Notes under the pieces: generated by a model
The model's database searches: none
What the model saw: only the letters and a program-made list of their open reading frames with translations
What the model was told of the DNA's origin: nothing
Position numbers and translations under genes: made by a program
Source of the DNA: Bacteroidales bacterium
GTDB taxonomy: Bacteria; Bacteroidota; Bacteroidia; Bacteroidales; VadinHA17
Direction: 5' to 3'
DNA: 46,732 nucleotides
Assembly (NCBI GenBank): GCA_025455395.1
Contig: JALOMO010000009.1
Span: 1-46,732 of the forward strand
Shown here: positions 15,936 to 25,059 of the stretch, in pieces
Position numbering within the stretch: position 1 is the first letter of the stretch
How the letters are laid out: every line of letters begins with the position of its first letter

Positions 15936-16988
15936 ATGAAAACCTTGAAATTCAATTTAAGCACCGGAAAGTTTGCTCTGGCATTAATACTTTCCATGTC
16001 ACTTGCGGCAGTAAGCTGCAGCAAGGAAGAAGACCAGTTTCAGCCTGCTGAACCGGAAGGCAGCCTTGCTGATATCCCTACTCTGCTTGAGAACAGTGAA
16101 CTCTACCCGGAACTCTTCCTTGCAGAGGACGACCTCCTTAAATTTGGCGGCAGATCACCTGCATACTCCAAGAGACCTCCCACATTCGTGAATCTTATAA
16201 TAGCTCTTGTCAAAACCGATCTGTTGTCGACGGTGGCAAAGAACCAGCTGACACTGTTTGCACCATCAGATGAGGCTTTCAATAAGCTCTTCAAAGAACT
16301 TGGTGTGAAAGGTATCTGGGATATCCCGGCTGATGTGCTTCGTCCGATACTTCTGTACCATGCCGTGAACGGTAAAGTATATTCATATCAGCTTAAAAAC
16401 GGTTTCGTACCCACGCTTAACGGAGCAGCTGTAGAGGTTAAGCTTAATGGCGGTGTGATGATCAATGATGCCAAAGTTGTACGCGCAGACATCAAAGCTC
16501 TAAACGGCGTCATACACGTCATTGACAAGGTGCTTATGCCTCCGACAAAAAATATAGTTGAGATAGCAGCCGGTAATCCAAATCTCAGCATCCTCGTAGA
16601 GGCAGTTAAATATGCTGAGCTTGATGGTGTACTTGCCACCGGCGGTCCTTTCACCGTATTTGCCCCGACAAACGATGCTTTCGTTGCACTGTTGGCTGAA
16701 CTTAAGCTGAACAGCTTTGAGGAACTGATAGGCGCTATCGGTAAAGATGGCCTTACAAAAGTCCTCCTCTATCATGTTGTCAGCGGCCGCGTTTATTCAA
16801 GCGACCTTCCTAACGGGCCTTTGAGTGTCAAGACGCTCAATGAACAGAGCTTTATGATCGATGTAACAAAAATAAAGATCACCGACGCTGCGAAACGCGA
16901 CTCATTCCTCATCCCCGACTTCCTGAACATTCAGGCAACAAACGGAGTGATACATGTGATCAACAGGGTTATTCTGCCCGTTTTATAA
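15936..16988 (+). CDS. Two-domain fasciclin (FAS1) lipoprotein
   Basis: A 350-aa surface or periplasmic lipoprotein with two FAS1 domains, a fold used in cell adhesion and polysaccharide binding. ATG at 15936 is chosen because it gives a proper lipoprotein signal (MKTLKFNLSTGKFALALILS, then LAAVSC with the lipid Cys at about residue 28); an in-frame ATG 108 nt upstream would bury it. FAS1 signatures occur twice: LTLFAPSDEAFNKL with NGVIHVIDKVLMP, and FTVFAPTNDAFVALL with NGVIHVINRVILP at the end. The first domain has an insertion-like N-terminal segment (residues 35-80). Monocistronic: long leader upstream, strong terminator downstream. Confidence 0.92.
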   Translation: MKTLKFNLSTGKFALALILSMSLAAVSCSKEEDQFQPAEPEGSLADIPTLLENSELYPELFLAEDDLLKFGGRSPAYSKRPPTFVNLIIALVKTDLLSTVAKNQLTLFAPSDEAFNKLFKELGVKGIWDIPADVLRPILLYHAVNGKVYSYQLKNGFVPTLNGAAVEVKLNGGVMINDAKVVRADIKALNGVIHVIDKVLMPPTKNIVEIAAGNPNLSILVEAVKYAELDGVLATGGPFTVFAPTNDAFVALLAELKLNSFEELIGAIGKDGLTKVLLYHVVSGRVYSSDLPNGPLSVKTLNEQSFMIDVTKIKITDAAKRDSFLIPDFLNIQATNGVIHVINRVILPVL

Positions 16989-17003
16989 TCAGACTATAAA
17001 TCC

Positions 17004-17038
17004 AAAAAAGGCATCACCATATGGGATGCCTTTTTTTG
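17004..17038 (+). terminator. Rho-independent terminator after the fasciclin gene
   Basis: AAAAAAGGCATC (17004-17015) pairs with GATGCCTTTTTT (17025-17036); inside, CCATATGG is itself palindromic. A T run follows. It overlaps an upstream in-frame ATG at 17026 of the next gene and argues against that start. Confidence 0.85.
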
Positions 17039-17070
17039 TTGTTAAATTAGCAGGTAAAACAACACCTGCC

Positions 17071-18258
17071 ATGACACAATCCGTCCGGATCTCCTCGGTT
17101 GATATAATGCGAGGACTAACACTCCTGCTCATGCTTTTTGTCAATGACCTCAACATGAGGGTGGCACCGTCATGGCTGGGCCACACAAAAGCAGACTTCG
17201 ACGGCATGGGACTCGCCGACTGGGTCTTCCCGGGATTCCTCTTCATCGTGGGAATGGCTATCCCCTTCGCCCTCTCAAACAGACTGAAGAAAGGAGATTC
17301 TATGGGCAAGATCAGTATCCACATAATTATTCGTACCCTGAGCCTCTTAATCATAGGAGTGCTTATGCTCAATACAGGAAGAGTGACTGCCGAACTGACA
17401 GGAATAAGCAAAGATCTATGGGCATTGCTTATGTATGTCTCTGTCTTTGTCGTCTGGAATGATTATCCTGAAAAGACCGGCAGGTATCTGAAGAGTGGGC
17501 TTAGGGCCGTCGGAGCTCTCGCATTGCTGATGCTGGCAATTAAGTTCAGATCAGGCCAGCCTGATAACCCGGGGTGGATGATTACAGGATGGTGGGGCAT
17601 CCTCGGACTCATAGGATGGGGTTACCTCGTCGGTGCCTTCACCTGGCTCCTGCTCCGAGACTCGTTATTAAAAGTTCTCCTTGTCACCTTTTTCTTCTTC
17701 CTTCTGAACATCCTTTCAGGTCTTCACCTTCTCGGATTCCTTGATCCGGTCAAACCTGCACTTGGAATATTACTGGAAGGAAACGTTCCTTTCATCGTCC
17801 TGACAGGCGTTCTTGCCGGGGTGATGCTACGGAAACAGACCTCGTCAGAATCCGGAAGGATTATAATCGTTTTCACGGTAATAGGTATTCTAAGTATTAT
17901 AACAGGCCTCATTCTGAGAAACTGGTTCATTATTTCCAAGATATATGCAACACCCAGCTGGGGAATGATATGCAACGGCATCAGCTTCCTTGTATTTATC
18001 CTGATCTACTGGCTTGCAGATGTAAGAAATATGAGGAACTGGGCAACCTTTGTAAGACCTGCCGGACAATATTCACTCACTACATATCTCGCGCCTGATA
18101 TACTCTACCACGCAATCTGGATGTCGGGGATACCCATACTCATTTACAAGCAATCGGCAGAACCGCTTGTTGCCGTTGTCGGCTCAATAATATGGGCACT
18201 GCTTATGGTAGGCGTGACAGCCGTTCTGGCAAGGATAAACATCAGGCTGAGACTGTGA
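17071..18258 (+). CDS. DUF5009 / heparan-alpha-glucosaminide N-acetyltransferase-like membrane protein
   Basis: A 395-aa polytopic inner-membrane protein with about ten hydrophobic helices. The N-terminus SVDIMRGLTLLLMLFVND, the loop with WLGHTKADFDGMGLADWVFP and the helix GFLFIVGMAIPFAL are typical of the DUF5009/NagX acyltransferase family, which moves acetyl groups from cytoplasmic acetyl-CoA to periplasmic sugars; the loop His would be the acetyl-carrying residue by analogy with human HGSNAT. ATG at 17071 is preferred because the in-frame ATG at 17026 lies in the terminator of the fasciclin gene. The gene stands alone; no amino-sugar catabolic genes are nearby, so the substrate is open. 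Confidence 0.85.
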   Translation: MTQSVRISSVDIMRGLTLLLMLFVNDLNMRVAPSWLGHTKADFDGMGLADWVFPGFLFIVGMAIPFALSNRLKKGDSMGKISIHIIIRTLSLLIIGVLMLNTGRVTAELTGISKDLWALLMYVSVFVVWNDYPEKTGRYLKSGLRAVGALALLMLAIKFRSGQPDNPGWMITGWWGILGLIGWGYLVGAFTWLLLRDSLLKVLLVTFFFFLLNILSGLHLLGFLDPVKPALGILLEGNVPFIVLTGVLAGVMLRKQTSSESGRIIIVFTVIGILSIITGLILRNWFIISKIYATPSWGMICNGISFLVFILIYWLADVRNMRNWATFVRPAGQYSLTTYLAPDILYHAIWMSGIPILIYKQSAEPLVAVVGSIIWALLMVGVTAVLARINIRLRL

Positions 18259-18317
18259 CTGGCAATCCGTCATGCTCACCTACACTAGAGCGAGGGTGAG
18301 GATTATGCAGGAAATTT

Positions 18318-19691
18318 TTATTTTACAATTTCAAGCAGTGGTATAAACGATCTCACGGTGATAAGGTGGTCGGCAACGAGATTAAGATATTTGTTATGAG
18401 AAAAGAATGAGACGCCCGTGCCACACTCCCTCACCATGCAGATATCATTATCGCTGTCTCCAATAGCTGTAATGTCCTTGATATCTATCTCATAGTTGGA
18501 TGAAAGCTGGCGAATGACATTTGACTTACAATATTCATGACTGCACTGACTCTGCCTGTTTCTGAGAAAGTAAGACGGGACCTTGACTTCGCCAGTTGCA
18601 ATGCTACCTGAGAATTCGAGCTCATTGGCAACGGAAAAATCCATTCCAAGCTTGTTCTTCAGATGGTTAGTCACCACATCATAGCTGTCGCTTATGATCC
18701 CGCATACATACCCCCTTCGCTTAATCTCTGTCACTACTTCAAGGGCATCCTCAACAACAGGTATGGCGTCGACAACGTCAAGCACCTCCTTGATTGTATG
18801 ACCCTTCATGAGAGTGGCTATTAGCTTTGTGCGTATAAAGGCGTTGTCGTTATGAGTCACTATCTCGATCAGTTCCTCTTCGAAACCAAGCAAACGGGAG
18901 GCTGTAGTAATAAAACTGCCGTTAAGAAGTGTGTTATCCATATCAAAGACTACCATCCTGGATAATCCTTTCACATTTTCTCTTAATGCATACTCCATCT
19001 GGGTCCTCAGCACCCTCACTTTTTCCAGTGTCTCATTTACTGCCGATGCCAGTGGCTCACCCCGCTTGATGATGGCCCGTGATACCTCAAGCGACATTTT
19101 TGACAACTGCTCCCAGGCCTGCATCCTGTTCTCGATGTAGCCAATGTTAACCTCAGTGATCCGTGCCCCGAAGAGATGCATATCAATTAGAATACCTATA
19201 TCGACACCATAATCATTTTCAAGCTCCAGCTTACTCATCAAAGACCTCTTGCCCGCAATCATCCCACTGAGAGGCTGGGAGAATCGTGTCAGCGCAGGGA
19301 AGAGCAGGCTGAGCAGAGGTTTTGCCACCAGTTCGGTAACCCTTCCAGCCTGCCTGGTAAAAGATGATTTTACAAAATCGGCTGTGTCGTCTGAAAGAGG
19401 TTTTGTCATCAGCTCAACGACATCAGGCGGATATGTCGTTATGTCTGCATCGAGAAACACCAGTAATTCATTTGAGGCAAACATTATTCCTTCGCGCATC
19501 GAGGCTCCCTTGCCCAGCATTGTGCTTGTATAGACCGTTGCCCCTGCCTCCCTGGCAACAGCAATAGTATTGTCTGTCGACTTGTCGTCCATGACAATAA
19601 CCTCCGAGACCAAAGGGGAACCTTTCACAAGCTTAATGACGTGGCTAATGGTCTCGGCCTCATTTAATGCTGGGATGACTACTGTGACCAT
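18318..19691 (-). CDS. Fusion of GT81-like glycosyltransferase and HAD phosphatase (candidate bifunctional glucosylglycerate enzyme)
   Basis: A 457-aa two-domain protein. Residues 1 to about 235 are a GT-A glycosyltransferase: VTVVIPALNEAETI at the start, the nucleotide motif VMDDKSTDNT, FLDADIT with the metal-binding D-A-D at 81-83, PLSGMIAGKRS at 140-150, and DYGVDIGILIDMHLFG at 160-175. The last two resemble the acceptor region of glucosyl-3-phosphoglycerate synthases (GpgS, GT81). Residues about 245-457 are a SerB-like HAD phosphatase with VVFDMDNTLL (Asp250, Asp252), IISDSYD and AIGDSDND. A synthase fused to a phosphatase would make a glycosyl-3-phosphoglycerate and remove the phosphate, giving a compatible solute such as glucosylglycerate. 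That pathway is an inference; a polyprenyl-phosphate glycosyltransferase is the main alternative. Confidence 0.75.
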   Translation of the reverse strand: MVTVVIPALNEAETISHVIKLVKGSPLVSEVIVMDDKSTDNTIAVAREAGATVYTSTMLGKGASMREGIMFASNELLVFLDADITTYPPDVVELMTKPLSDDTADFVKSSFTRQAGRVTELVAKPLLSLLFPALTRFSQPLSGMIAGKRSLMSKLELENDYGVDIGILIDMHLFGARITEVNIGYIENRMQAWEQLSKMSLEVSRAIIKRGEPLASAVNETLEKVRVLRTQMEYALRENVKGLSRMVVFDMDNTLLNGSFITTASRLLGFEEELIEIVTHNDNAFIRTKLIATLMKGHTIKEVLDVVDAIPVVEDALEVVTEIKRRGYVCGIISDSYDVVTNHLKNKLGMDFSVANELEFSGSIATGEVKVPSYFLRNRQSQCSHEYCKSNVIRQLSSNYEIDIKDITAIGDSDNDICMVRECGTGVSFFSHNKYLNLVADHLITVRSFIPLLEIVK

Positions 19692-19816
19692 TTCTGAATA
19701 GTATTTAGGGGAGATCGCAAAAGCTTCCTCCGGTTGCTACATACATATAAATTACAAATTACAGAAAAAATCGTTCAGCAGCAAGTAAAAAGGGGAAAAA
19801 CGGAATAAGGGCACTC

Positions 19817-20518
19817 TCATATGGCTGCCATCCTCTTCCTGTACTCGGCAGTTATCTGCTCACGGCTGATTGGGTTTCCGTGGCCCGGAAGGAATGTATG
19901 GCATCTTGTTGCAAGCAACTTCTCCCAGCTCCTGAGCAGCTCCTTTACATCATCGGCAAAAGGAGGAAATATTTTTACAGTGGGTATATTAATTAGTGAA
20001 TCACCCACTATTGCAACTTCGCCATCGATTATCACTGCTGACTCGCCTGCACAATGCCCGGGTGTATGCATCACAAAGGCGTTCAGCCCGTAACGGCTCA
20101 GGTCAAATGTCTCATCAAAAATATGATCAGCACTGCATGGTTCATATTTAAATACCGGGGTAATCTTTCTTCCGATACCTACAAGTCCTTTAGTGAATGA
20201 TACTGTTCCCGAGGGTATGGGGGTATCTCCCCTTGCAAGGAATTCGCTCTCTGCTGTGTTGACAATTACCTCCGACCCATATTCACGGGCCAGCCATGCT
20301 GCATTGCCTGCATGATCAAAGTGAGTGTGGGTCAGAACAATTGCCTCAGGTATAATGCCTTTCCTCGAGAGAGCACTCTCCACCCTTCCACGGTCAATGT
20401 GCATGCCCGTATCAACGAGTATCACCCTGCCCTGCCTGCTGACAACATAAATATTGCACCGTGCCGGGGTCAGTCTGAAAATTGCTGTTCCCAGGCTTGT
20501 GTCTGGAAGTGTTATCAT
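19817..20518 (-). CDS. MBL-fold metallo-hydrolase
   Basis: A 233-aa metallo-beta-lactamase-fold hydrolase. The zinc ligands are visible: THTHFDHAGN (HxHxDH), HTPGHCAGE, the bridging Asp in VGDSL, and PGHGNP near the C-terminus. No signal peptide, so cytoplasmic. The sequence resembles glyoxalase II-like and other small thioester/phosphodiester hydrolases, but no specific substrate is indicated. It is divergent from the PhzF gene across 88 nt. Confidence 0.88.
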   Translation of the reverse strand: MITLPDTSLGTAIFRLTPARCNIYVVSRQGRVILVDTGMHIDRGRVESALSRKGIIPEAIVLTHTHFDHAGNAAWLAREYGSEVIVNTAESEFLARGDTPIPSGTVSFTKGLVGIGRKITPVFKYEPCSADHIFDETFDLSRYGLNAFVMHTPGHCAGESAVIIDGEVAIVGDSLINIPTVKIFPPFADDVKELLRSWEKLLATRCHTFLPGHGNPISREQITAEYRKRMAAI

Positions 20519-20576
20519 TTTACGAAGATAAAATACTTAACCTGTTATCAGAATAATATTTTACATCAAACATTCA

Positions 20577-20584
20577 TAACTTTG
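20577..20584 (+). promoter_or_regulatory. Possible -7 element for the PhzF gene
   Basis: TAACTTTG matches TAnnTTTG, 22 nt before the ATG at 20607. No clear -33 TTTG. Confidence 0.4.
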
Positions 20585-20606
20585 ACCGCGATACAAAAAC
20601 ATTGAA

Positions 20607-21395
20607 ATGAAAACGGTCCCCATTTATCAGGTAGATGCCTTCACCACAGCTCCTTTCACCGGCAACCCTGCCGCCGTGTGCATTCTGAGCGAGTGGCCCT
20701 CTGCTGATCTTATGCAGAAGATTGCCATGGAAAACAACCTGGCGGAGACAGCTTTTATTCTGCCCGACGGAAATGGCTGGTCCATAAGATGGTTTACACC
20801 TGTCACTGAGGTGGATTTGTGCGGTCACGCAACGCTGGCCTCCTCCTTCGTGGTGATGAATATCCTTCAGCCTGAAAGGAATGAGGTGACATTCCATTCT
20901 TTGCATATGGGTGATCTTATTGTAAGGAAAAAGAGCGGGATGCTTGAGCTTGACTTTCCAACCGATACTCCCGAACCATGCAAATTGCCTGACATCATAA
21001 GGGAAAGCATGGGCAGGGAACCCGTTGAATGCTTAAGGGGAAGAAGCGATTATCTTCTTCTGTATGAAACGGAAAGCGACATAATTAATCTTGCACCCGA
21101 CTTCAGGAAGCTTGCCCGGGCCGAGGGACGGGGGACAATTGTTACCGCCCCCGGTAATGATGTTGATTTCGTCTCGCGCTTCTTTGTGCCCGGAGCCGGC
21201 ATTGATGAGGATCCAGTGACCGGTTCTGCTCATACTACTCTTACCCCCTTCTGGTCAGAGCGTCTCGGGCGAAAAGCCCTTAAAGCAAGACAGCTTTCTT
21301 CAAGGGGTGGGTATCTTGAATGCACCCTTGCTGAAGATCGCACTTTGATTGCTGGCAATGCAATGCTTTATCTTAAAGGTGAAATATACATCTGA
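20607..21395 (+). CDS. PhzF family isomerase/epimerase
   Basis: A 262-aa member of the PhzF superfamily, which has the diaminopimelate-epimerase fold and catalyses proton-shift isomerisations. Signatures: QVDAFTTAPFTGNPAAVCIL at the start, NLAETAFI with the catalytic Glu near residue 47, EVDLCGHATLAS, and the second-half motif DEDPVTGSAHTTLTPFW. No phenazine genes are near, so this is one of the many PhzF proteins of unknown substrate. It precedes a dCMP deaminase gene by 44 nt, but that gap contains its own -7-like element, so cotranscription is uncertain. Confidence 0.92.
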   Translation: MKTVPIYQVDAFTTAPFTGNPAAVCILSEWPSADLMQKIAMENNLAETAFILPDGNGWSIRWFTPVTEVDLCGHATLASSFVVMNILQPERNEVTFHSLHMGDLIVRKKSGMLELDFPTDTPEPCKLPDIIRESMGREPVECLRGRSDYLLLYETESDIINLAPDFRKLARAEGRGTIVTAPGNDVDFVSRFFVPGAGIDEDPVTGSAHTTLTPFWSERLGRKALKARQLSSRGGYLECTLAEDRTLIAGNAMLYLKGEIYI

Positions 21396-21412
21396 GTTAG
21401 CATAAAATCAAT

Positions 21413-21420
21413 TATGTTTG
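21413..21420 (+). promoter_or_regulatory. Possible -7 element for the dCMP deaminase gene
   Basis: TATGTTTG matches TAnnTTTG, 19 nt before the ATG at 21440. No good -33 partner. Confidence 0.35.
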
Positions 21421-21439
21421 TCAATCCAAAACAAGAGGG

Positions 21440-21910
21440 ATGACGAAGAAGGATGCCATTCACCCCTACGGCGCAAAACAGCTGCAGTTTGACAGGCGGT
21501 ATCTGCGGATGGCTGCGGTATGGGCTGAGAACTCATATTGCAAAAGAAGGCAGGTGGGAGCACTGATAGTAAAGGACAAAATGATAATATCTGATGGCTT
21601 TAATGGCACTCCCGCCGGATTTGAAAATATTTGTGAGGATGAAAACAATGTGACCAAACCTTACGTTTTACATGCTGAGGCAAACGCCATAACCAAGGTT
21701 GCCAGGTCAAATAACTCAAGTGAGAATTCCACACTGTACATCACCGATTCACCATGTATGGAGTGCTCGAAGCTGATCATTCAGGCAGGTATCAGGCGGG
21801 TCGTTTACAGCAACCAGTACCGTAACCTTGAAGGCATTGAACTGCTTAAAAGAGCAGGAATCGAGATGGTTTATATCGAATTAGAAGAAAAGGAAAATGA
21901 AATACAATAG
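21440..21910 (+). CDS. dCMP / cytidine deaminase family protein (ComEB-like)
   Basis: A 156-aa zinc deaminase. The active site is HAEANAI (zinc His and catalytic Glu) with the second zinc half-site PCMECSKL. The N-terminal region KKDAIHPYGAKQLQFDRRYL and the substrate loop GFNGTPAGFENICED are typical of dCMP deaminases of the ComEB type, which supply dUMP for thymidylate synthesis. The 3' end overlaps the start of the S41 protease gene by 14 nt, so translation of the two is probably coupled. Confidence 0.92.
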   Translation: MTKKDAIHPYGAKQLQFDRRYLRMAAVWAENSYCKRRQVGALIVKDKMIISDGFNGTPAGFENICEDENNVTKPYVLHAEANAITKVARSNNSSENSTLYITDSPCMECSKLIIQAGIRRVVYSNQYRNLEGIELLKRAGIEMVYIELEEKENEIQ

Positions 21911-23516
21911 AGCATATCTTCCGCTTATTATCTCCGCAGGCATTGCATTAGGAATCCTTATCGGTTTTTACATGCCTCATCCGAATACCGGGCTTAGTAC
22001 CACCTTCCCTGCTTCCGGTGACAAGATGAGCCGCATACTTGATATCATTGAATCAGATTATGTCGACACAATAGACCGCGATGCGCTCATAGAAGAGGCT
22101 ATCCCTATGATGCTGCGCAAGCTTGACCCCCATTCTGTTTATATACCCGCCCGCGACCTCGCCGAGGCAAATGAACCTCTGCAAGGCAATTTCGACGGCA
22201 TAGGTGTCTCATTTAACATGATAACAGACACTGTCCTGATAATAAGTACCATCCCTGGCGGCCCTTCAGAAAAAGCCGGGATCATGGCGGGTGACAAGAT
22301 CATCTATGTGGGAGACTCACTAATTGCCGGAAAAGGAATCCCGGATGAAAACATCGTGAAGATGTTGAAGGGCCCGCGCGGAACAAGGGTTAACCTGAAA
22401 ATTGACAGGAAGGGTGTTCCTGACCTTTTGTCTTTTACCATCATACGCGATAAAATTCCTATCTTCAGTGTAGACGTCTCATACATGATGTCAGACAATG
22501 TGGGATATATCAAGATATCCAACTTCGCCCTGAATACCCATGAGGAATTTCAGAAGGGATTGAATGAACTCAAGGAGCAGGGAATGAAAAAACTGATTCT
22601 TGACCTCAGAGGCAACTCGGGCGGTGTCATGGATGCTGCCACGATGATTGCTGACCAGTTTCTTCCGGAAGGTCAGCTCATTGTCTTTACAATGGGTAAG
22701 TCAAAACCCCGGCAGGAGCTGAGAGCAACATCCAACGGTGATTTTGAGGAAGGTGAGCTCGTTATACTCATCGATGAGTGGAGCGCCTCAGCAAGCGAGA
22801 TTCTGGCAGGAGCCGTGCAGGATAATGATCGCGGTACTATTATTGGCCGCCGGTCATTCGGCAAGGGGCTGGTACAGGAACCGGTTATGTTCCGGGACGG
22901 ATCGGGCATGAGACTCACCATAGCACGATACTATACCCCCACCGGCCGGTCTATACAGAAACCTTATGACGAAGGCATCGAAAAATATTATGAAGAACTG
23001 GGTACAAGATTTGTTCATGGTGAATTTGAGCAGGTTGACTCAATAGATTTACCCGATTCTCTGCGTTATACCACCCCCGGAGGAAAGACAGTATACGGTG
23101 GCGGCGGGATCATGCCTGATATCTTTATCCCAATTGACACTGCAGGCATCTCAGACTATTTCATATCTGTCAGAAATTCAGGGCTTCTTTACCGGTATGC
23201 TCTGAAATATACTGAAGATAACCGCGAAGCAATGAAAAAATTCCGTGACCTTCCTGCTCTGGATGCATGGTTATCAGGTCAGAACCTCATGGATAAATTT
23301 ATTGGATATGCATCTGAGAACGGTATTCCTCCAGACAGGGAAGGAATCAAGACTTCTGAAAACATCCTGTATATCCAACTTAAGGCATACATTGCACGAA
23401 ACATGCTTGACAACAAGGGTTTCTACCCTCTCTGGGAGAAGATTGATAAAACACTTCTCGAGGCACTTGAATATATAGGGAGCATCCAGGCCGAAGCAAC
23501 AGCATCAACACTGTAG
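21897..23516 (+). CDS. S41 family C-terminal processing protease (CtpA-like)
   Basis: A 539-aa periplasmic serine protease. It has an N-terminal signal/anchor helix (residues about 8-25), a PDZ domain at about 85-165 (GIGVSFNMITDTVLII, GDKIIYVGDSLIAGKG) and an S41 core with LDLRGNSGG. The catalytic pair is Ser298 in WSASASEIL and Lys323 in SFGKGLVQ; the 25-residue spacing matches plant D1-processing protease. A C-terminal region of about 170 residues follows. Such proteases trim C-termini of exported proteins. It overlaps the upstream dCMP deaminase gene by 14 nt and the convergent hydrolase gene by 12 nt. Confidence 0.95.
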   Translation: MKYNRAYLPLIISAGIALGILIGFYMPHPNTGLSTTFPASGDKMSRILDIIESDYVDTIDRDALIEEAIPMMLRKLDPHSVYIPARDLAEANEPLQGNFDGIGVSFNMITDTVLIISTIPGGPSEKAGIMAGDKIIYVGDSLIAGKGIPDENIVKMLKGPRGTRVNLKIDRKGVPDLLSFTIIRDKIPIFSVDVSYMMSDNVGYIKISNFALNTHEEFQKGLNELKEQGMKKLILDLRGNSGGVMDAATMIADQFLPEGQLIVFTMGKSKPRQELRATSNGDFEEGELVILIDEWSASASEILAGAVQDNDRGTIIGRRSFGKGLVQEPVMFRDGSGMRLTIARYYTPTGRSIQKPYDEGIEKYYEELGTRFVHGEFEQVDSIDLPDSLRYTTPGGKTVYGGGGIMPDIFIPIDTAGISDYFISVRNSGLLYRYALKYTEDNREAMKKFRDLPALDAWLSGQNLMDKFIGYASENGIPPDREGIKTSENILYIQLKAYIARNMLDNKGFYPLWEKIDKTLLEALEYIGSIQAEATASTL

Positions 23517-24299
23517 TCCTCCGGCAAACTCGGTAATGATTGCTGCTGAATGATCCGGTTCTTCTACAAAACCAAGATGACCGGAATCTTCCATAATAAC
23601 CACTTTGCAGTTGCCAGGAAGCCGGACATTTCCCGTGGCTTTCTCCGGAGTAAAATAGAGGTCATGCCTTCCCAGAATCCACAGTAGGGGAATTCTCCCC
23701 TCTTCAATGACATGGACTCTTGAAGGCCTTGCCATCATCCCCCTGAGAACAGAAATAATACCTTCATCGGGACACCGCGAGGCAATCAGCTCCATATTGG
23801 CCAGTGCGCCGGGCATTCGTGAAAGGTTCTTTTCAGCGAACATCATTGACACATTCGACGGATACATCAGGTTCTTTCTTCCGGCCTCTACTATCGCTAT
23901 TTCCCTCTTGCGCTTATCTATGGCCTCAGGAGAATCAGAATGTGGGTGTGAATGAAAGAGTATATACCCTGCCAGCCTTTCGGGGTATAACTCAGCAAAA
24001 GCGAGTGCCACATAACCTCCAAGAGAATGGCCTGCCAGGATAACTTTCCCGCACTTCTCCTTTTCAATGACCGCATATACTGCCCCGGCCATCAGCTCCA
24101 TCGTATGTGTCCCGGCCAGGATGGCCGAGTCACCGTGACCTGGCAGATCTATAGCAATGATCCTGTAGCCCTTGCATAAAATAGCTGTAAGATCTTTCCA
24201 TACTTCTTTTGACTCGAGATATCCATGAAGCAAAACAATTGGACATCCATTGCCATCAGTATTGTAGGTGATTTCTATACCCTTGTAAGCTGTTCTCAT
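23505..24299 (-). CDS. Alpha/beta hydrolase
   Basis: A 264-aa alpha/beta-fold hydrolase. The oxyanion-hole motif is VLLHGYLE near residue 25, the nucleophile elbow GHSLGG near 90, and the acid and His lie in the C-terminal half (LGRHDLYF and EDSGHLGFVE). ATG at 24299 is preferred: it is preceded by GGAAAGG, whereas the longer reading would need a TTG at 24308. Substrate not predictable. Its 3' end overlaps the S41 gene by 12 nt on the other strand. Confidence 0.9.
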   Translation of the reverse strand: MRTAYKGIEITYNTDGNGCPIVLLHGYLESKEVWKDLTAILCKGYRIIAIDLPGHGDSAILAGTHTMELMAGAVYAVIEKEKCGKVILAGHSLGGYVALAFAELYPERLAGYILFHSHPHSDSPEAIDKRKREIAIVEAGRKNLMYPSNVSMMFAEKNLSRMPGALANMELIASRCPDEGIISVLRGMMARPSRVHVIEEGRIPLLWILGRHDLYFTPEKATGNVRLPGNCKVVIMEDSGHLGFVEEPDHSAAIITEFAGGLQC

Positions 24300-24311
24300 C
24301 CTTTCCAACCA

Positions 24312-24342
24312 TTTGATTATGCCAAAAAACTCTTTAAATTTA
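24312..24342 (+). promoter_or_regulatory. Candidate promoter for sdhCAB
   Basis: TTTG (24312-24315), 19-nt spacer, TAAATTTA (24335-24342), one mismatch from TAnnTTTG. It would give a leader of about 47 nt before sdhC and is correctly placed between the divergent hydrolase and sdhC. Confidence 0.45.
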
Positions 24343-24395
24343 CCATGAATAAATCATTTTCTTAATCCTTACCTTAAACCAAAAGTACCAGGCCG

Positions 24396-25040
24396 ATGAA
24401 CAAGATACTTTTTTCTGCCGTATCAAAAAAGTTTGTTATGGCTCTTGCAGGATTGTTTCTGCTCCTGTTCCTGCCGGTTCACCTGGGCATCAATCTGATG
24501 CTTCTGAAAGATGATCCGCAACCATTCAACAGTGCTGCCCATTTCATGGCGACCTTCCCACTTGTAAAAGTGGTGGAAATACTACTCTTCCTTACCATTC
24601 TGATACATGTTGTATACGGAATTACCCTTCAGATACAGAACTGGCTGTCGAGGCCCGTCAGATACGAAGTCAGCAACAGGTCGGAGACCTCAGCATTCTC
24701 CAAATTCATGATCTGGACAGGAGGCTCTGTACTTATCTTCCTTATTATTCATTTCTTCAATTTTTATTTCATCAAGCTGGGGCTGGTTGAGGGTGATCCG
24801 GAGAACTTCTATTCGATTGCCTGGCAGCTTTTCACCTTCCCGGGATATGTCATCCTTTACTGGGTCTGCTTCATCCTTCTCGGGTTCCACCTTTTTCATG
24901 CTCTTCAGTCGGCCTTTCAGACACTGGGGCTTAAAAATGACTTCTGGACTCCGGTGATCAGGGGTCTTGCGCTCATATATGCCATTGTCTTGCCGCTCGG
25001 ATTCGCTGTTATTCCTCTTGTAATATGGCTGTTCAAATAA
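24396..25040 (+). CDS. sdhC: Succinate dehydrogenase/fumarate reductase cytochrome b subunit
   Basis: A 214-aa integral membrane subunit with five hydrophobic helices, anchoring the SdhAB catalytic part and binding two b hemes and menaquinone. The one-subunit, five-helix form is the type found in Bacteroidota and B. subtilis-like complexes. Candidate heme-ligand histidines are in [27 protein letters not shown] and [12 protein letters not shown]. First gene of sdhCAB; sdhA starts 20 nt downstream. The enzyme may run in either direction, as succinate oxidase or fumarate reductase. Confidence 0.94.
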   Translation: MNKILFSAVSKKFVMALAGLFLLLFLPVHLGINLMLLKDDPQPFNSAAHFMATFPLVKVVEILLFLTILIHVVYGITLQIQNWLSRPVRYEVSNRSETSAFSKFMIWTGGSVLIFLIIHFFNFYFIKLGLVEGDPENFYSIAWQLFTFPGYVILYWVCFILLGFHLFHALQSAFQTLGLKNDFWTPVIRGLALIYAIVLPLGFAVIPLVIWLFK

Positions 25041-25059
25041 CCTGAATAAACAAAACTCC

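Noticed and set aside
17026..17070. Longer N-terminus of the DUF5009-type protein.
   Set aside because: The start would lie inside the terminator hairpin of the fasciclin gene, and the added residues are not hydrophobic or family-like.
18259..18317. Terminator between the DUF5009-type gene and the GT-HAD gene (CTCACC/GGTGAG).
   Set aside because: Only a 6-bp stem with a 14-nt loop and no T run; too weak to call.
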